A stretch of 64,000 nucleotides of DNA from Betaproteobacteria bacterium SCN2 (lineage in GTDB: Bacteria > Pseudomonadota > Gammaproteobacteria > Burkholderiales > Thiobacillaceae). The stretch lies in the NCBI GenBank assembly GCA_008923285.1, contig WBSG01000004.1, positions 62,001 to 126,000 on the forward strand, given 5' to 3'. Numbering within the stretch: the first letter of the stretch is position 1; every line of letters begins with the position of its first letter. This document shows, in pieces, positions 1-8,425 of this stretch. Below the pieces are notes generated by a model. The model was not told the DNA's origin. It worked only from the letters and a program-made list of their open reading frames with translations, and made no database searches. The translations under genes and the position numbers were made by a program.

Positions 1-96
1 CCAGGCCGCCTGAATTTCCCGGCCCCGGCCGCCTCATGGCTTTGTCGATGTCCGCGGCGCAGGCAGAAAAACGGATGCCGGCTGGGCGAAGACCTT

Positions 97-798
97 TCAG
101 CGCACGCTTGAGGCATCCTGGCCGAAAAGCACTTTTTTTGCCTCATCGCCCATCACCGGCTGCGGGTTGATTTCGTCCGCCAGCGCGTAGGCTCGCAAGG
201 TTGCCGGCCTTTGCCGGATGCGCTCGAACCATGCCGCGAGGCGGGGAAATTCTTCCAGTTGCTGGCGCTGTTTCTCATGCGGCACGATCCAGGGGTAGCA
301 GGCCATGTCGGCGATGGAATAATCATGCCCGCAGATGAACTCGCGCCCGTCGCCAAGATGCCTGTTCAAAACCCCGTACAGCCTGGCGGTTTCCTTCACG
401 TAACGCTCGATCGCATAAGGCACCGGCTCCGGCGCGTACTGCACGAAATGATGGTTCTGTCCGGCCATCGGCCCCAGTCCGCCGACCTGCCAGAACAGCC
501 ATTGCAGCGCCTGGTTGCGGCCGCGCAGATCCTGGGGAATGAAACGATGGCTCTTGTCCGCCAGGTACAGCAGGATCGCGCCTGACTCGAAGACCGAAAC
601 AGGCTCGCCGCCGTCTGCCGGCGCATCGTCGACGATGGCCGGGATGCGGTTGTTGGGTGAAATGCGCAGGAACTCCGGCCGGAACTGCTCACCCTTGCCG
701 ATGTTGACCGGCACGACGCGGTATTCCAGGCCGGCCTCTTCCAGAAACATCGTGATCTTGTGGCCGTTGGGTGTGGTCCAGTAATGCAGATGGATCAT
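97..798 (-). CDS. yfcG: Nu-class glutathione S-transferase, YfcG-like disulfide-bond oxidoreductase
   Basis: A 233-residue cytosolic glutathione transferase. The N-terminal thioredoxin-like half carries TPNGHK at residues 9-14; Thr9 and Asn11 are the glutathione-contacting positions of E. coli YfcG, and the Cys of other GST classes is absent. Residues 40-60 (EFLRISPNNRIPAIVD) and 68-74 (VFESGAI) form the glutathione gamma-glutamyl site, followed by the helical domain with WQVGGLGPM near 103-111. Family members reduce disulfides and peroxides using glutathione. The gene sits alone on the minus strand ahead of an unrelated hydrolase. Its C-terminus is about 15 residues longer than I remember for YfcG. 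Family assignment is firm; the physiological substrate is unknown. Confidence 0.93.
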   Translation of the reverse strand: MIHLHYWTTPNGHKITMFLEEAGLEYRVVPVNIGKGEQFRPEFLRISPNNRIPAIVDDAPADGGEPVSVFESGAILLYLADKSHRFIPQDLRGRNQALQWLFWQVGGLGPMAGQNHHFVQYAPEPVPYAIERYVKETARLYGVLNRHLGDGREFICGHDYSIADMACYPWIVPHEKQRQQLEEFPRLAAWFERIRQRPATLRAYALADEINPQPVMGDEAKKVLFGQDASSVR

Positions 799-831
799 GA
801 CGCGTTCTCCTGTCCGTGGGCGTTGCCGGCA

Positions 832-1464
832 TTATGCGCCCTGCTGCCGAAAGCTGCCGGTGCGCAGGTAGTGCAACACCTCGGCATGCACGTCGCGCGC
901 CCACAGCATGCCGAAGTGACTGTGCGGCACGACCACATGCTGCGTCACCTCCGGCGTCCGCGTTTCCCCCACGCTCACCGTGCCATCGTGGGGCCGCGGC
1001 AGCCCGCCGGCCACCAGCGTCCCCAGGCCGATTCCGCGCGCACCGGCAATCAAGGCCAGCGGACGATTTGCCGGCCAGGCCGGCCGCTCGCCCAGCAGGG
1101 CCGCCAGGGTATGCGGGCCCAGCATCCGGCGGCCCAGGCGCCAACAGGCGAAAGCCTGTGCCGCATGGCTGGATGCGAGCGGCGTACCCAGCATCAGCAC
1201 CCGGCCGTTTTGCGGCAGCCCGTCCTGCGCGGCCAGATGGCACAGCAGAATGCCGCCCAGGCTGTGCCCGAGCAGATGCACCGGTCCATGCCCCAGCCCG
1301 CCGAGCAGCACGGCGAGCCTGCCGGCGCTGGGCGCCAGCGGACGCCGGGTGGGATAGCGGAAAAAGCGCACCTCGTAACCGGCACGCTTCAGCGACCGGG
1401 CCAGAGGCAGCAGTTCCAGGCCCTTCATCCACAGGCCGTGCACGAGGACGACGGTTTCCTTCAT
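832..1464 (-). CDS. Small alpha/beta-hydrolase (lipase/esterase-like)
   Basis: A 210-residue alpha/beta-hydrolase. It opens with a beta strand and oxyanion turn (VVLVHG, residues 5-10), has the nucleophile elbow GHSLGG with Ser68, a probable acid at Asp160 (PHDGTVSVGET) and a probable His at 181 or 183 (HSHFGM), so a complete triad is likely. There is no signal peptide. I chose the ATG at 1464 because AGAGA precedes it; an in-frame ATG at 1473 is also possible. The Asp-Gly-Thr-Val context before the last His is typical of PGAP1/lipase-like hydrolases that release acyl esters. The substrate cannot be inferred from the neighbours. Confidence 0.82.
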   Translation of the reverse strand: MKETVVLVHGLWMKGLELLPLARSLKRAGYEVRFFRYPTRRPLAPSAGRLAVLLGGLGHGPVHLLGHSLGGILLCHLAAQDGLPQNGRVLMLGTPLASSHAAQAFACWRLGRRMLGPHTLAALLGERPAWPANRPLALIAGARGIGLGTLVAGGLPRPHDGTVSVGETRTPEVTQHVVVPHSHFGMLWARDVHAEVLHYLRTGSFRQQGA

Positions 1465-1549
1465 TTCTCTCATTCGGTCACGCGGCTTTTTTCGACTAGG
1501 ACAAGCCAGGCGGCAGGCCATTTGTCATCTTCCCCGGCCTGCCCGGATA

Positions 1550-2446
1550 ATGGCCGGCATTGTTGCTGTTCATCGAGTGCATCGGGTGCTGGATATCTAT
1601 GTTTTGGACAAGTCGCGCATGGGGCCGCGCAGCGGCTACAAGCTGCGCCATCTGCTCGACCGCCTGACCCTCAGGGGCCAGCCGTGGACCCTGTGCGATG
1701 CGCGCGACATCGGCAGGCGGCAAGGCGCCAGGGCCTTTCTGCATGTCGACCTGAGCAATGACCCTCCCGAATTCTCGGCACTGACGCAGCATTACGACAG
1801 GGTGATCAACGGGCATGCTTCCAGCATCGACCGCCGGCTATACTCTGCCGCGCGCGTCTTGCAGGGCCAGGCATGTGACGCTCCGGTCATCGTCAAATCG
1901 ATATTCAACCACCGCGGCAGTTCAGAGCTCCGTCATGCCGAAAAGCACGATTTCTATCCCAGGCTGCGCCGCTCGGTGCTGAAAATTGTATATCCCGGGT
2001 ACAGGAAAAAGCTGTGCCCCCCGTACCGGGTTTTCAAGCACATCGACGAGGTGCCGCGTTCGGTCTGGTCGAATCCGGCCCTCATCGTGGAAAAATTCCT
2101 CGCCGACCCTGCCGCACCAAGCATCACCAAATGGCGCTGGGATTTCTGCCTCGACGAGGGCATCACGACCGAGGCGGTTTTCTCCGACCCCCTGTGCCAG
2201 CCCGAAAGCATGCTCTCGGTCGGCACACAGCCTGCCCCGCCTGCCGAGATTGCCGCCCTGCGTTCGAAAATGCGACTCGACTACGGCTCGATCGACTTTT
2301 TCATGACGCCCGCAGGCGCCGTCCCGATCGACGTCAACAAGACGGTCGTGGTCACCCGATCCTGGGTGGATACGCAGGCCTTCCTGCAGGTGCATCTCGA
2401 CCGTTCCGCCGATGTGCTGGCCCGCTTTGCCCGGACTGAGCAATGA
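1550..2446 (+). CDS. ATP-grasp-like protein coupled to the cyclodipeptide-synthase-like gene
   Basis: A 298-residue protein with ATP-grasp hallmarks. There is a central lysine strand (PVIVKS, about residues 112-117) followed by a Gly-Ser turn (HRGSSE), a hinge-like strand (ALIVEKFL), and a C-terminal block MRLDYGSIDFF...PIDVNKT in which Asp and Asp-x-Asn could bind the metals. The N-terminus (LDIYVLDKS) looks like a small Rossmann lobe. ATP-grasp enzymes usually join a carboxylate to an amine or thiol through an acyl phosphate. The stop overlaps the start of the next gene (ATGA), so the two are probably translated together. The start could be the ATG at 1550 or a GTG at 1586; neither has a strong ribosome site. 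Substrate unknown. Confidence 0.72.
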   Translation: MAGIVAVHRVHRVLDIYVLDKSRMGPRSGYKLRHLLDRLTLRGQPWTLCDARDIGRRQGARAFLHVDLSNDPPEFSALTQHYDRVINGHASSIDRRLYSAARVLQGQACDAPVIVKSIFNHRGSSELRHAEKHDFYPRLRRSVLKIVYPGYRKKLCPPYRVFKHIDEVPRSVWSNPALIVEKFLADPAAPSITKWRWDFCLDEGITTEAVFSDPLCQPESMLSVGTQPAPPAEIAALRSKMRLDYGSIDFFMTPAGAVPIDVNKTVVVTRSWVDTQAFLQVHLDRSADVLARFARTEQ

Positions 2447-3195
2447 GCAGACAGCCGCCGCGGACAAGCCTTTTCGACCAGCGCATCGAAACACGAAAGG
2501 GAAACGCCAGCCTGGCCGACATCGCGCAGCGAACCGCCCACCTGATGATCAGCATCAAGAACCGCGCCTTCGATACCGCGCTGATCGATCATTTCTGCCA
2601 TCTCGTCACGCAATACTTTGCCGCGGGGCTGGTCACCATCGTCGACAGTCCCTACATCCACAACATCACCGCGGAAACCTCCGACCCCGCCGAAGTCGCG
2701 CGCCGGACGACGACCCTGGCCATGCTGTCGCAAGAACGCAGCCGGAACGTACAGCGCCGCATTCGGCACAATGGCGCGACCGGGCTGAATTTCCTGCCAT
2801 GGGCCGAGCTTGCCGCCCAGACTCCCGCCTGGATAACAGCCGAGGTGCTGGCCGCCTACAACCGTCGGGGAGCCTTCCATGCCGCGGTGGCCGAACAGAC
2901 CCGCAAAATTCGCGGCGCGCGTGCTTTTGTCATGCAGGAGGAAAGCGATGCGTTCCTGCTGGAAGAGATTCCGCCGCTGATCTGGGCGTATTACGGCCTG
3001 GCCGGCGGAGTGGCCGATTTCTATCCCGGCCCGCAGATGCCGCTGTTCTGGGACATCGATCGCGGCCGCATGGCGGCAGAACTGCCGCGTATCTCCGCCC
3101 TTGCGGCAGGCCATCCCGGCCACGTCTATGTCGAGCTGATACGCCGGACAGCATCAAGCGGCAACGGTGCAGTCGCACGGATCGAAACTCCGTAA
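2443..3195 (+). CDS. Divergent tRNA-dependent cyclodipeptide synthase-like protein
   Basis: A 250-residue protein matching the cyclodipeptide synthase (CDPS) pattern, a class-I aminoacyl-tRNA-synthetase-like fold that makes diketopiperazines from two aminoacyl-tRNAs. LMISIKNRAF at 34-43 puts Ser at 37, Asn at 40 and Phe at 43, the same positions I remember in AlbC (nucleophile Ser37). A second strand IVDSPYIHN (66-74) precedes an Arg-rich helix (QERSRNVQRR, 97-106) suited to tRNA binding. FLLEE (171-175) supplies the glutamate expected at AlbC Glu182, with Phe where Tyr178 lies. FYPGPQ (193-198) resembles the Tyr-Pro pair of the XYP subfamily. Length fits the family. The call rests on remembered motifs, and the altered Tyr178 position means activity is unproven. 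Confidence 0.62.
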   Translation: MSRQPPRTSLFDQRIETRKGNASLADIAQRTAHLMISIKNRAFDTALIDHFCHLVTQYFAAGLVTIVDSPYIHNITAETSDPAEVARRTTTLAMLSQERSRNVQRRIRHNGATGLNFLPWAELAAQTPAWITAEVLAAYNRRGAFHAAVAEQTRKIRGARAFVMQEESDAFLLEEIPPLIWAYYGLAGGVADFYPGPQMPLFWDIDRGRMAAELPRISALAAGHPGHVYVELIRRTASSGNGAVARIETP

Positions 3196-3234
3196 CCACA
3201 ACCGGATCGGGGTCTGAACTGATGAACTGACTGG

Positions 3235-3251
3235 CGGGAGGGGGACTCGAA
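3235..3251. repeat. Partial duplicate of the tRNA-Leu 3' end (candidate att remnant)
   Basis: Exact 17-base copy of positions 5250-5266. It covers part of the acceptor stem and the T stem-loop of tRNA-Leu; similarity stops abruptly on the right (AAAGATTT instead of the continuing T stem), so it is not a second tRNA gene. Confidence 0.75.
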
Positions 3252-3474
3252 AGATTTCCTCCAGGCCTTGCGCCGCAAGGAACCGTAAAATTCTGGCATT
3301 TAAAATTTCCCCACAATTGAGGCATTAGCCTTCAATCGGCAGGGCGATCATTACCATTTAGAAAAAATAATTTTTACAATTAAAAAATTAGACCCAAGTA
3401 TGGAAATCGCCACTAAGACCTTGTGTCAAGTTGGCAGATCAAGTGGCAACTAACTTTCACCCGAGCGTCTTGAC

Positions 3475-4338
3475 ATGGATACACCTAAGACCAGCATCGT
3501 CGCGTATGTACTTGCCATTGACAGCATCGAGGAACGCATGAAAAACGCCAGGGATCTTATGGATTCGCTGGAGTCCCTCGACGTTGTACAGGAGGTTTCC
3601 CTCGCCCCAGCCATCTACTGGAAAGAGCCGCAAAAGATCACGGAATTCCTCACCCGGTTCCCAGAGCATACATTCACGCGGAAATTCCTGCGCAAGTACA
3701 GGATGGGACAAGTGGCCACTGCATTGAGCCATATAAGCATCTGGCACCGCTTGCTCGAGAGCAAACATGATGCTGCAGTGGTTTTCGAAGACGACATCCA
3801 CATCAGTGACGTAATCGGATTCAGGCAGACCATGTTCGAATTACGCGATCGCCAGAATCCTGAATGGCTACGAATCCATCTGCACAAAAGGTTTCGAGAT
3901 CAAGTGCTCAGCACAAGAGCGGGTGGCCTGTTTGCCGACGATCCGATGCCCTGGGGGTTTGCCACCTACTATGTCACCAGGTCTGGCGCCAGAAAGATGC
4001 TGGAGTGCTGTCGGCAAATGGATGGGCCGATCGACTGGCTGCCGCCCCTGTTGAAACAGCGTGGCCTTATGGCTACCAAGACCGTAACGGAGGTTGTAGT
4101 CGAACATCATGACTTTAACGGCGATAAAAGCGAGCTGAGCCAGCGCCACAAGATTGAATCTACTCCCGATACAATACAAAAGTTTTCCAGCACCATTTGG
4201 ACCTCGCCATCCGTGTCCGGGAATATTGAGATGTTCCGTTTTCTATCACGCCTGGCCCGTACCGGCGAATCGCGATCGGGCGACTGGGGCTCTGCCTATA
4301 CACCCAAAATGACGATTTGGCCGTTCAAGCGAAACTAG
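3475..4338 (+). CDS. Family 25 glycosyltransferase (LPS/capsule sugar transferase)
   Basis: A 287-residue glycosyltransferase of the GT25 (LOS/LPS biosynthesis) type. The family core is clear: GQVATALSHISIW at 78-90 followed by the acidic nucleotide-sugar site VVFEDDIHI at 102-110, then PWGFATYYVTRSGA, the usual second block. There is no signal peptide, as expected for a cytoplasmic enzyme acting at the inner membrane on lipid-linked or LPS-core acceptors. It lies inside the AT-richer islet at tRNA-Leu, with the dioxygenase gene seven bases behind it. The two may modify one cell-surface glycan. The sugar and acceptor are not predictable. Confidence 0.82.
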   Translation: MDTPKTSIVAYVLAIDSIEERMKNARDLMDSLESLDVVQEVSLAPAIYWKEPQKITEFLTRFPEHTFTRKFLRKYRMGQVATALSHISIWHRLLESKHDAAVVFEDDIHISDVIGFRQTMFELRDRQNPEWLRIHLHKRFRDQVLSTRAGGLFADDPMPWGFATYYVTRSGARKMLECCRQMDGPIDWLPPLLKQRGLMATKTVTEVVVEHHDFNGDKSELSQRHKIESTPDTIQKFSSTIWTSPSVSGNIEMFRFLSRLARTGESRSGDWGSAYTPKMTIWPFKRN

Positions 4339-4345
4339 AAATATC

Positions 4346-5077
4346 GTGTCCTATTCACGTCTTGCCAATGTCATCGAATTGCGATCGGGCGGCATTACCG
4401 TTCTGCGAGGTATTTTTGACAAGACGAGTGTTCGGCATGCAAGGGCGAAGGTGCTCGACAATAGGTTCCTGTTCAAGAACACCAGACCCACGCCATCCGC
4501 CGGACATCTCGCAGGCTTTCATCGATTTCCCGCGCTCGAACCCTTGCACACCATGCTGTCTTGCAATTCCGCCATCATCGAGTTTCTCGATTTCAGATTG
4601 AATGGAGAGGGGGTCCGCAGCATTGGCCTAAGCGATATCACAATAAATCGCTCACAGGAGTGGCATAACGATTTATTGCGGGGCAAATTCCAGGACTATC
4701 TTGACGACGCACTCAACTGGGATGTCGACGGCGGTGGCGTATATAAAGTGCTTTTCTACCTTCAGGACGGCGCCAGCCTGAAATATATCAAGGGCTCTCA
4801 CACCAAGCCGATTCCCCTGGAGAACGACAGGTACGCCGAGCCAGGCGACGGTACGGAAATCACCTCGGTTTGTGTCAACGCAGGAGATGTTGTCGTCATG
4901 GATATTCGGTGTTCGCACAGAGGCGCGGAGGAGTCTTTTTATGCGAACGGTCAGTTTGATGAAAACCCGCGAATACTGATTTCTACCGTGTTGGGCGGGG
5001 TGAACCACAAGCTGACCAATGCCATGGAAGCCGGCAACTTTCAACGGCTGCAAGACTGGATGCGGCGCCACCCTTGA
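4346..5077 (+). CDS. Phytanoyl-CoA dioxygenase (PhyH)-like Fe(II)/2-oxoglutarate oxygenase
   Basis: A 243-residue protein with a double-stranded beta-helix signature. EWHNDL places the metal ligands at His107 and Asp109. YLQDGASLKYIKGSHTKP (about 138-155) is the typical PhyH strand ending in Gly-Ser-His, and CSHRG gives the distal iron His191 with a nearby Arg for 2-oxoglutarate. Such enzymes hydroxylate lipids, amino acids or natural products. It starts with GTG at 4346, immediately after the glycosyltransferase stop. Co-location suggests tailoring of a surface sugar or lipid, but a role with the upstream CDPS-like pair cannot be excluded. Substrate unknown. Confidence 0.78.
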   Translation: MSYSRLANVIELRSGGITVLRGIFDKTSVRHARAKVLDNRFLFKNTRPTPSAGHLAGFHRFPALEPLHTMLSCNSAIIEFLDFRLNGEGVRSIGLSDITINRSQEWHNDLLRGKFQDYLDDALNWDVDGGGVYKVLFYLQDGASLKYIKGSHTKPIPLENDRYAEPGDGTEITSVCVNAGDVVVMDIRCSHRGAEESFYANGQFDENPRILISTVLGGVNHKLTNAMEAGNFQRLQDWMRRHP

Positions 5078-5243
5078 GCCTTGATAACCGTCTAGGCGCG
5101 TAACGACGCGTCCACCTTCACTGGCCCGGTAATGGCTGCTCTGTGCGTTGCTTTTTCCTCGGCTACTGGCGCATCAATCAGGCCAGTTTGCTTGCCATCG
5201 CTGAGATTTTTGGATTTTTTTCGGACTTGCCTGGAAGTCCTGC

Positions 5244-5330
5244 TGGTGCCGGGAGGGGGACTCGAACCCCCACAGTGTTACCACCGGCGGATTTTGAATC
5301 CGCTGCGTCTACCGATTCCGCCATCCCGGC
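5244..5330 (-). tRNA. leuX: tRNA-Leu (anticodon CAA)
   Basis: The minus strand folds as a class II tRNA. The acceptor stem GCCGGGA pairs with TCCCGGC and the 3' CCA is encoded. The anticodon stem GCGGA/TCCGC encloses the loop TTCAAAA, giving anticodon CAA (TTG codons). There is a long variable arm, and the T arm contains GGTTCGAGTCCC. The 87-nt length including CCA fits tRNA-Leu. Its 3' end abuts the islet. The symbol is used by analogy with the E. coli CAA isoacceptor. Confidence 0.95.
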
Positions 5331-5428
5331 AAGGGGGCATGAAGCCGCGCATTATCGCCCAAGGCTCCGGGCTGGGGCAAGGCGCAGACCTTATAATGCC
5401 GGCTTTCCGACGCACCCAGGCTTGCCCG

Positions 5429-6457
5429 ATGCGGCTTTCCGATTTCGATTACCACCTGCCCGAGGAACTGATCGCGCAGTTTCCGGCCGCCGAGCGCAGC
5501 GCCAGCCGGCTGCTGCATGTCGACGGCGCGGCACTGGCCGACCGCATGTTCGCCGAGCTGCCGGCATTGCTGAAGGCCGGCGACATCCTGGTGTTCAACG
5601 ACACGCGCGTGATCAAGGCGCGGCTCTATGGCCAGAAACCCACGGGCGGCCAGGTCGAGGTGCTGGTCGAGCGGATTCTCAATGACCATGACGCGCTGGC
5701 CTTCGTGCGCGCCAGCAAGACGCCGAAGCCGGGTTCCCGCATCGTCATTGGCGACAGCGTCGAGTTCGAGATGCTGGCGCGCGAGGGCGACCTGTTCCGC
5801 CTGCGCTGCCACGGCGGCGACAGCCTCCTGGAAGTGCTCGACCGCTACGGCAGCCTGCCATTGCCGCCCTACATCACGCATGCGCCGGAAACGCTGGACG
5901 AGACCCGCTACCAGACGGTGTACGCCAGCCAGCCCGGCGCGGTGGCCGCACCCACCGCCGGGCTGCATTTCGACGAAGCCATGCTGGCGCGGCTGGATTC
6001 CATGGGTGTCACGCGCGCCACGGTGACCCTGCATGTGGGCGCCGGCACTTTCCAGCCGGTGCGGGTGGAAAACATCGCCGAACACAGGATGCACAGCGAG
6101 CGCTTTTTCATCCCCGAGGCCACGGTGGCGGCCATCCGCGAAGCGCGCGAAAACGGCGGCCGCATCATGGCGGTGGGCACCACCAGCCTGCGCGCGCTGG
6201 AATCCGCCGCGCGCGACGGCGAACTGCAGCCCGGCGAAGGCGACACCAACCTGTTCATCACCCCCGGCTACCGCTTCAGGGTGGTCGAGCGCCTGCTGAC
6301 CAACTTCCACCTGCCCAAGTCCACCCTGCTGATGCTGGTGTCGGCCTTCGGCGGCTACGCTAATCTGCGCGCGGCCTATGCCCATGCGGTTGGGCAAGGC
6401 TACCGCTTCTTCAGCTATGGCGATGCCATGCTGATCGAACGCGCACCCGGGGCCTAA
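5429..6457 (+). CDS. queA: S-adenosylmethionine:tRNA ribosyltransferase-isomerase
   Basis: QueA transfers and rearranges the ribosyl moiety of SAM onto preQ1 in tRNA, making epoxyqueuosine, the penultimate step of queuosine synthesis. The 342-residue product begins [17 protein letters not shown], the standard QueA N-terminus. It contains [32 protein letters not shown] and the C-terminal [16 protein letters not shown], all strongly conserved. The start at 5429 was chosen by this N-terminus; upstream in-frame codons run into the tRNA. The pathway partner tgt lies just downstream with the convergent dodecin gene between them. Confidence 0.97.
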   Translation: MRLSDFDYHLPEELIAQFPAAERSASRLLHVDGAALADRMFAELPALLKAGDILVFNDTRVIKARLYGQKPTGGQVEVLVERILNDHDALAFVRASKTPKPGSRIVIGDSVEFEMLAREGDLFRLRCHGGDSLLEVLDRYGSLPLPPYITHAPETLDETRYQTVYASQPGAVAAPTAGLHFDEAMLARLDSMGVTRATVTLHVGAGTFQPVRVENIAEHRMHSERFFIPEATVAAIREARENGGRIMAVGTTSLRALESAARDGELQPGEGDTNLFITPGYRFRVVERLLTNFHLPKSTLLMLVSAFGGYANLRAAYAHAVGQGYRFFSYGDAMLIERAPGA

Positions 6458-6654
6458 TCGAGCGCGAAGGAAATCTTGGCGTTGACGCGGTAGCTGACGA
6501 TCCTGCCGTCTTCCACCCGGGCCTGGAAATCCTGGATGTAGATCGAACGGATGCCGTGCAGCGACTCGGTCGCCTTCTGCACGGCGAGGTTGGCGGCGTC
6601 TTCCCAGCTTTTGCTCGACTCGGCCAGCACTTCGATGACTTTGATCACGCTCAT
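6454..6654 (-). CDS. Dodecin, flavin-binding small protein
   Basis: A 66-residue dodecin. It has the typical opening [19 protein letters not shown] and the middle strand [29 protein letters not shown]. Dodecins form hollow dodecamers that store or buffer riboflavin/FMN or coenzyme A; the residue stacking on the flavin is usually a Trp, here probably Trp17. It is convergent with queA and the two stop codons overlap by four bases, so no terminator separates them. Purine-rich GGGAGAAC lies just upstream of the ATG as ribosome site. Cytosolic; no operon partner. Confidence 0.93.
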   Translation of the reverse strand: MSVIKVIEVLAESSKSWEDAANLAVQKATESLHGIRSIYIQDFQARVEDGRIVSYRVNAKISFALD

Positions 6655-6673
6655 GATGTTCTCCCGTCAATGA

Positions 6674-7909
<1,236 letters not shown>

Positions 7910-7950
7910 AATCTACGGGTTTGAAAACCAGAGGACTACAGGAGAACTAC

Positions 7951-8313
7951 ATGATTTCCGCAGGAAAACTGCTGCCGGCCGCCTTCGCCGTCTTCGCATC
8001 CGCCGCCGCCCACGCCCAGGCCGCCCCCCAGCAGCCCGATCCGCTGATGAGCTTCTTGCCGCTCATCGTCATCTTCGTGCTGTTCTACTTCATGCTAATC
8101 CGCCCGCAGATGAAGCGCGCCAAGGAACAGCGCAAGATGCTGGAAACCCTGCAGAAGGGCGACGAAGTCGTGACCAGTTCCGGCCAGGTCGGCAAGGTCA
8201 CCAAGGTCAGCGAGCAGTACGTCTCCCTGGAAATTGCCGACGGCGTCACCACCCACGTGCAGAAGCAGGCCGTGCAGACCCTGCTGCCCAAGGGCACGAT
8301 CAAAGGCATCTAG
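7951..8313 (+). CDS. yajC: Sec translocon accessory subunit YajC
   Basis: A 120-residue YajC, the small membrane partner of SecDF. It has one hydrophobic segment (FLPLIVIFVLFYFML, about residues 34-49) followed by the family signature IRPQMKRAKEQRKML and the cytosolic domain LQKGDEVVTSSGQVGKV. The N-terminus resembles a signal sequence ending in AHA (about residue 22), somewhat longer than in E. coli. The ATG at 7951 is preceded by CAGGAGAACTAC, a good ribosome site. A 100-bp hairpin repeat separates it from secD. Confidence 0.96.
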   Translation: MISAGKLLPAAFAVFASAAAHAQAAPQQPDPLMSFLPLIVIFVLFYFMLIRPQMKRAKEQRKMLETLQKGDEVVTSSGQVGKVTKVSEQYVSLEIADGVTTHVQKQAVQTLLPKGTIKGI

Positions 8314-8320
8314 TGACCCC

Positions 8321-8420
8321 GTGAAGGGGGAAGGGAGCGCGCCTTCAGCGCTAAAGGGAGAAGGGTAAATTCCATCCTCCTGCCTTCCAACCCTTCCCCC
8401 TTCTCCCTTCCCCCTTTACT
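8321..8420. repeat. Purine-armed intercistronic hairpin (type 1, copy A)
   Basis: The left arm starts GTGAAGGGGGAAGGG and resumes at AGGGAGAAGGGT. The right arm ACCCTTCCCCCTTCTCCC ... CCCCTTTAC is its imperfect reverse complement. The same arms with a shared inner GCGCC block recur at 11201-11302 between secF and dedA. It fills the whole yajC-secD gap up to 5 bases before the secD start, where no ribosome site is visible. Confidence 0.75.
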
Positions 8421-8425
8421 TAAAA

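Larger units (their letters stand above)
3235..5266. mobile_element. Genomic islet inserted at tRNA-Leu, bounded by 17-bp direct repeats
   Basis: The 17 bases at 3235-3251 are identical, in the same orientation, to 5250-5266, which is the acceptor/T-arm part of tRNA-Leu(CAA). The enclosed 2 kb carries a glycosyltransferase and a dioxygenase. It is visibly richer in A+T, above all at 3290-3420, than the flanking genes. Tyrosine recombinases commonly use the T-arm half of a tRNA as att core, leave the tRNA intact at one end and a partial copy at the other; that is the arrangement here. No integrase is present, so this would be a decayed or reduced remnant. The islet interpretation is inference; the repeat is direct observation. 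Confidence 0.6.

Noticed and set aside
1-96. Possible end or start of a gene at the left window edge
   Set aside because: Too short to show a domain; no frame is convincing.
5309-6670. Minus-strand frame of 453 codons opposite queA
   Set aside because: It covers queA, the tRNA and the dodecin gene; no domain, so only a shadow.
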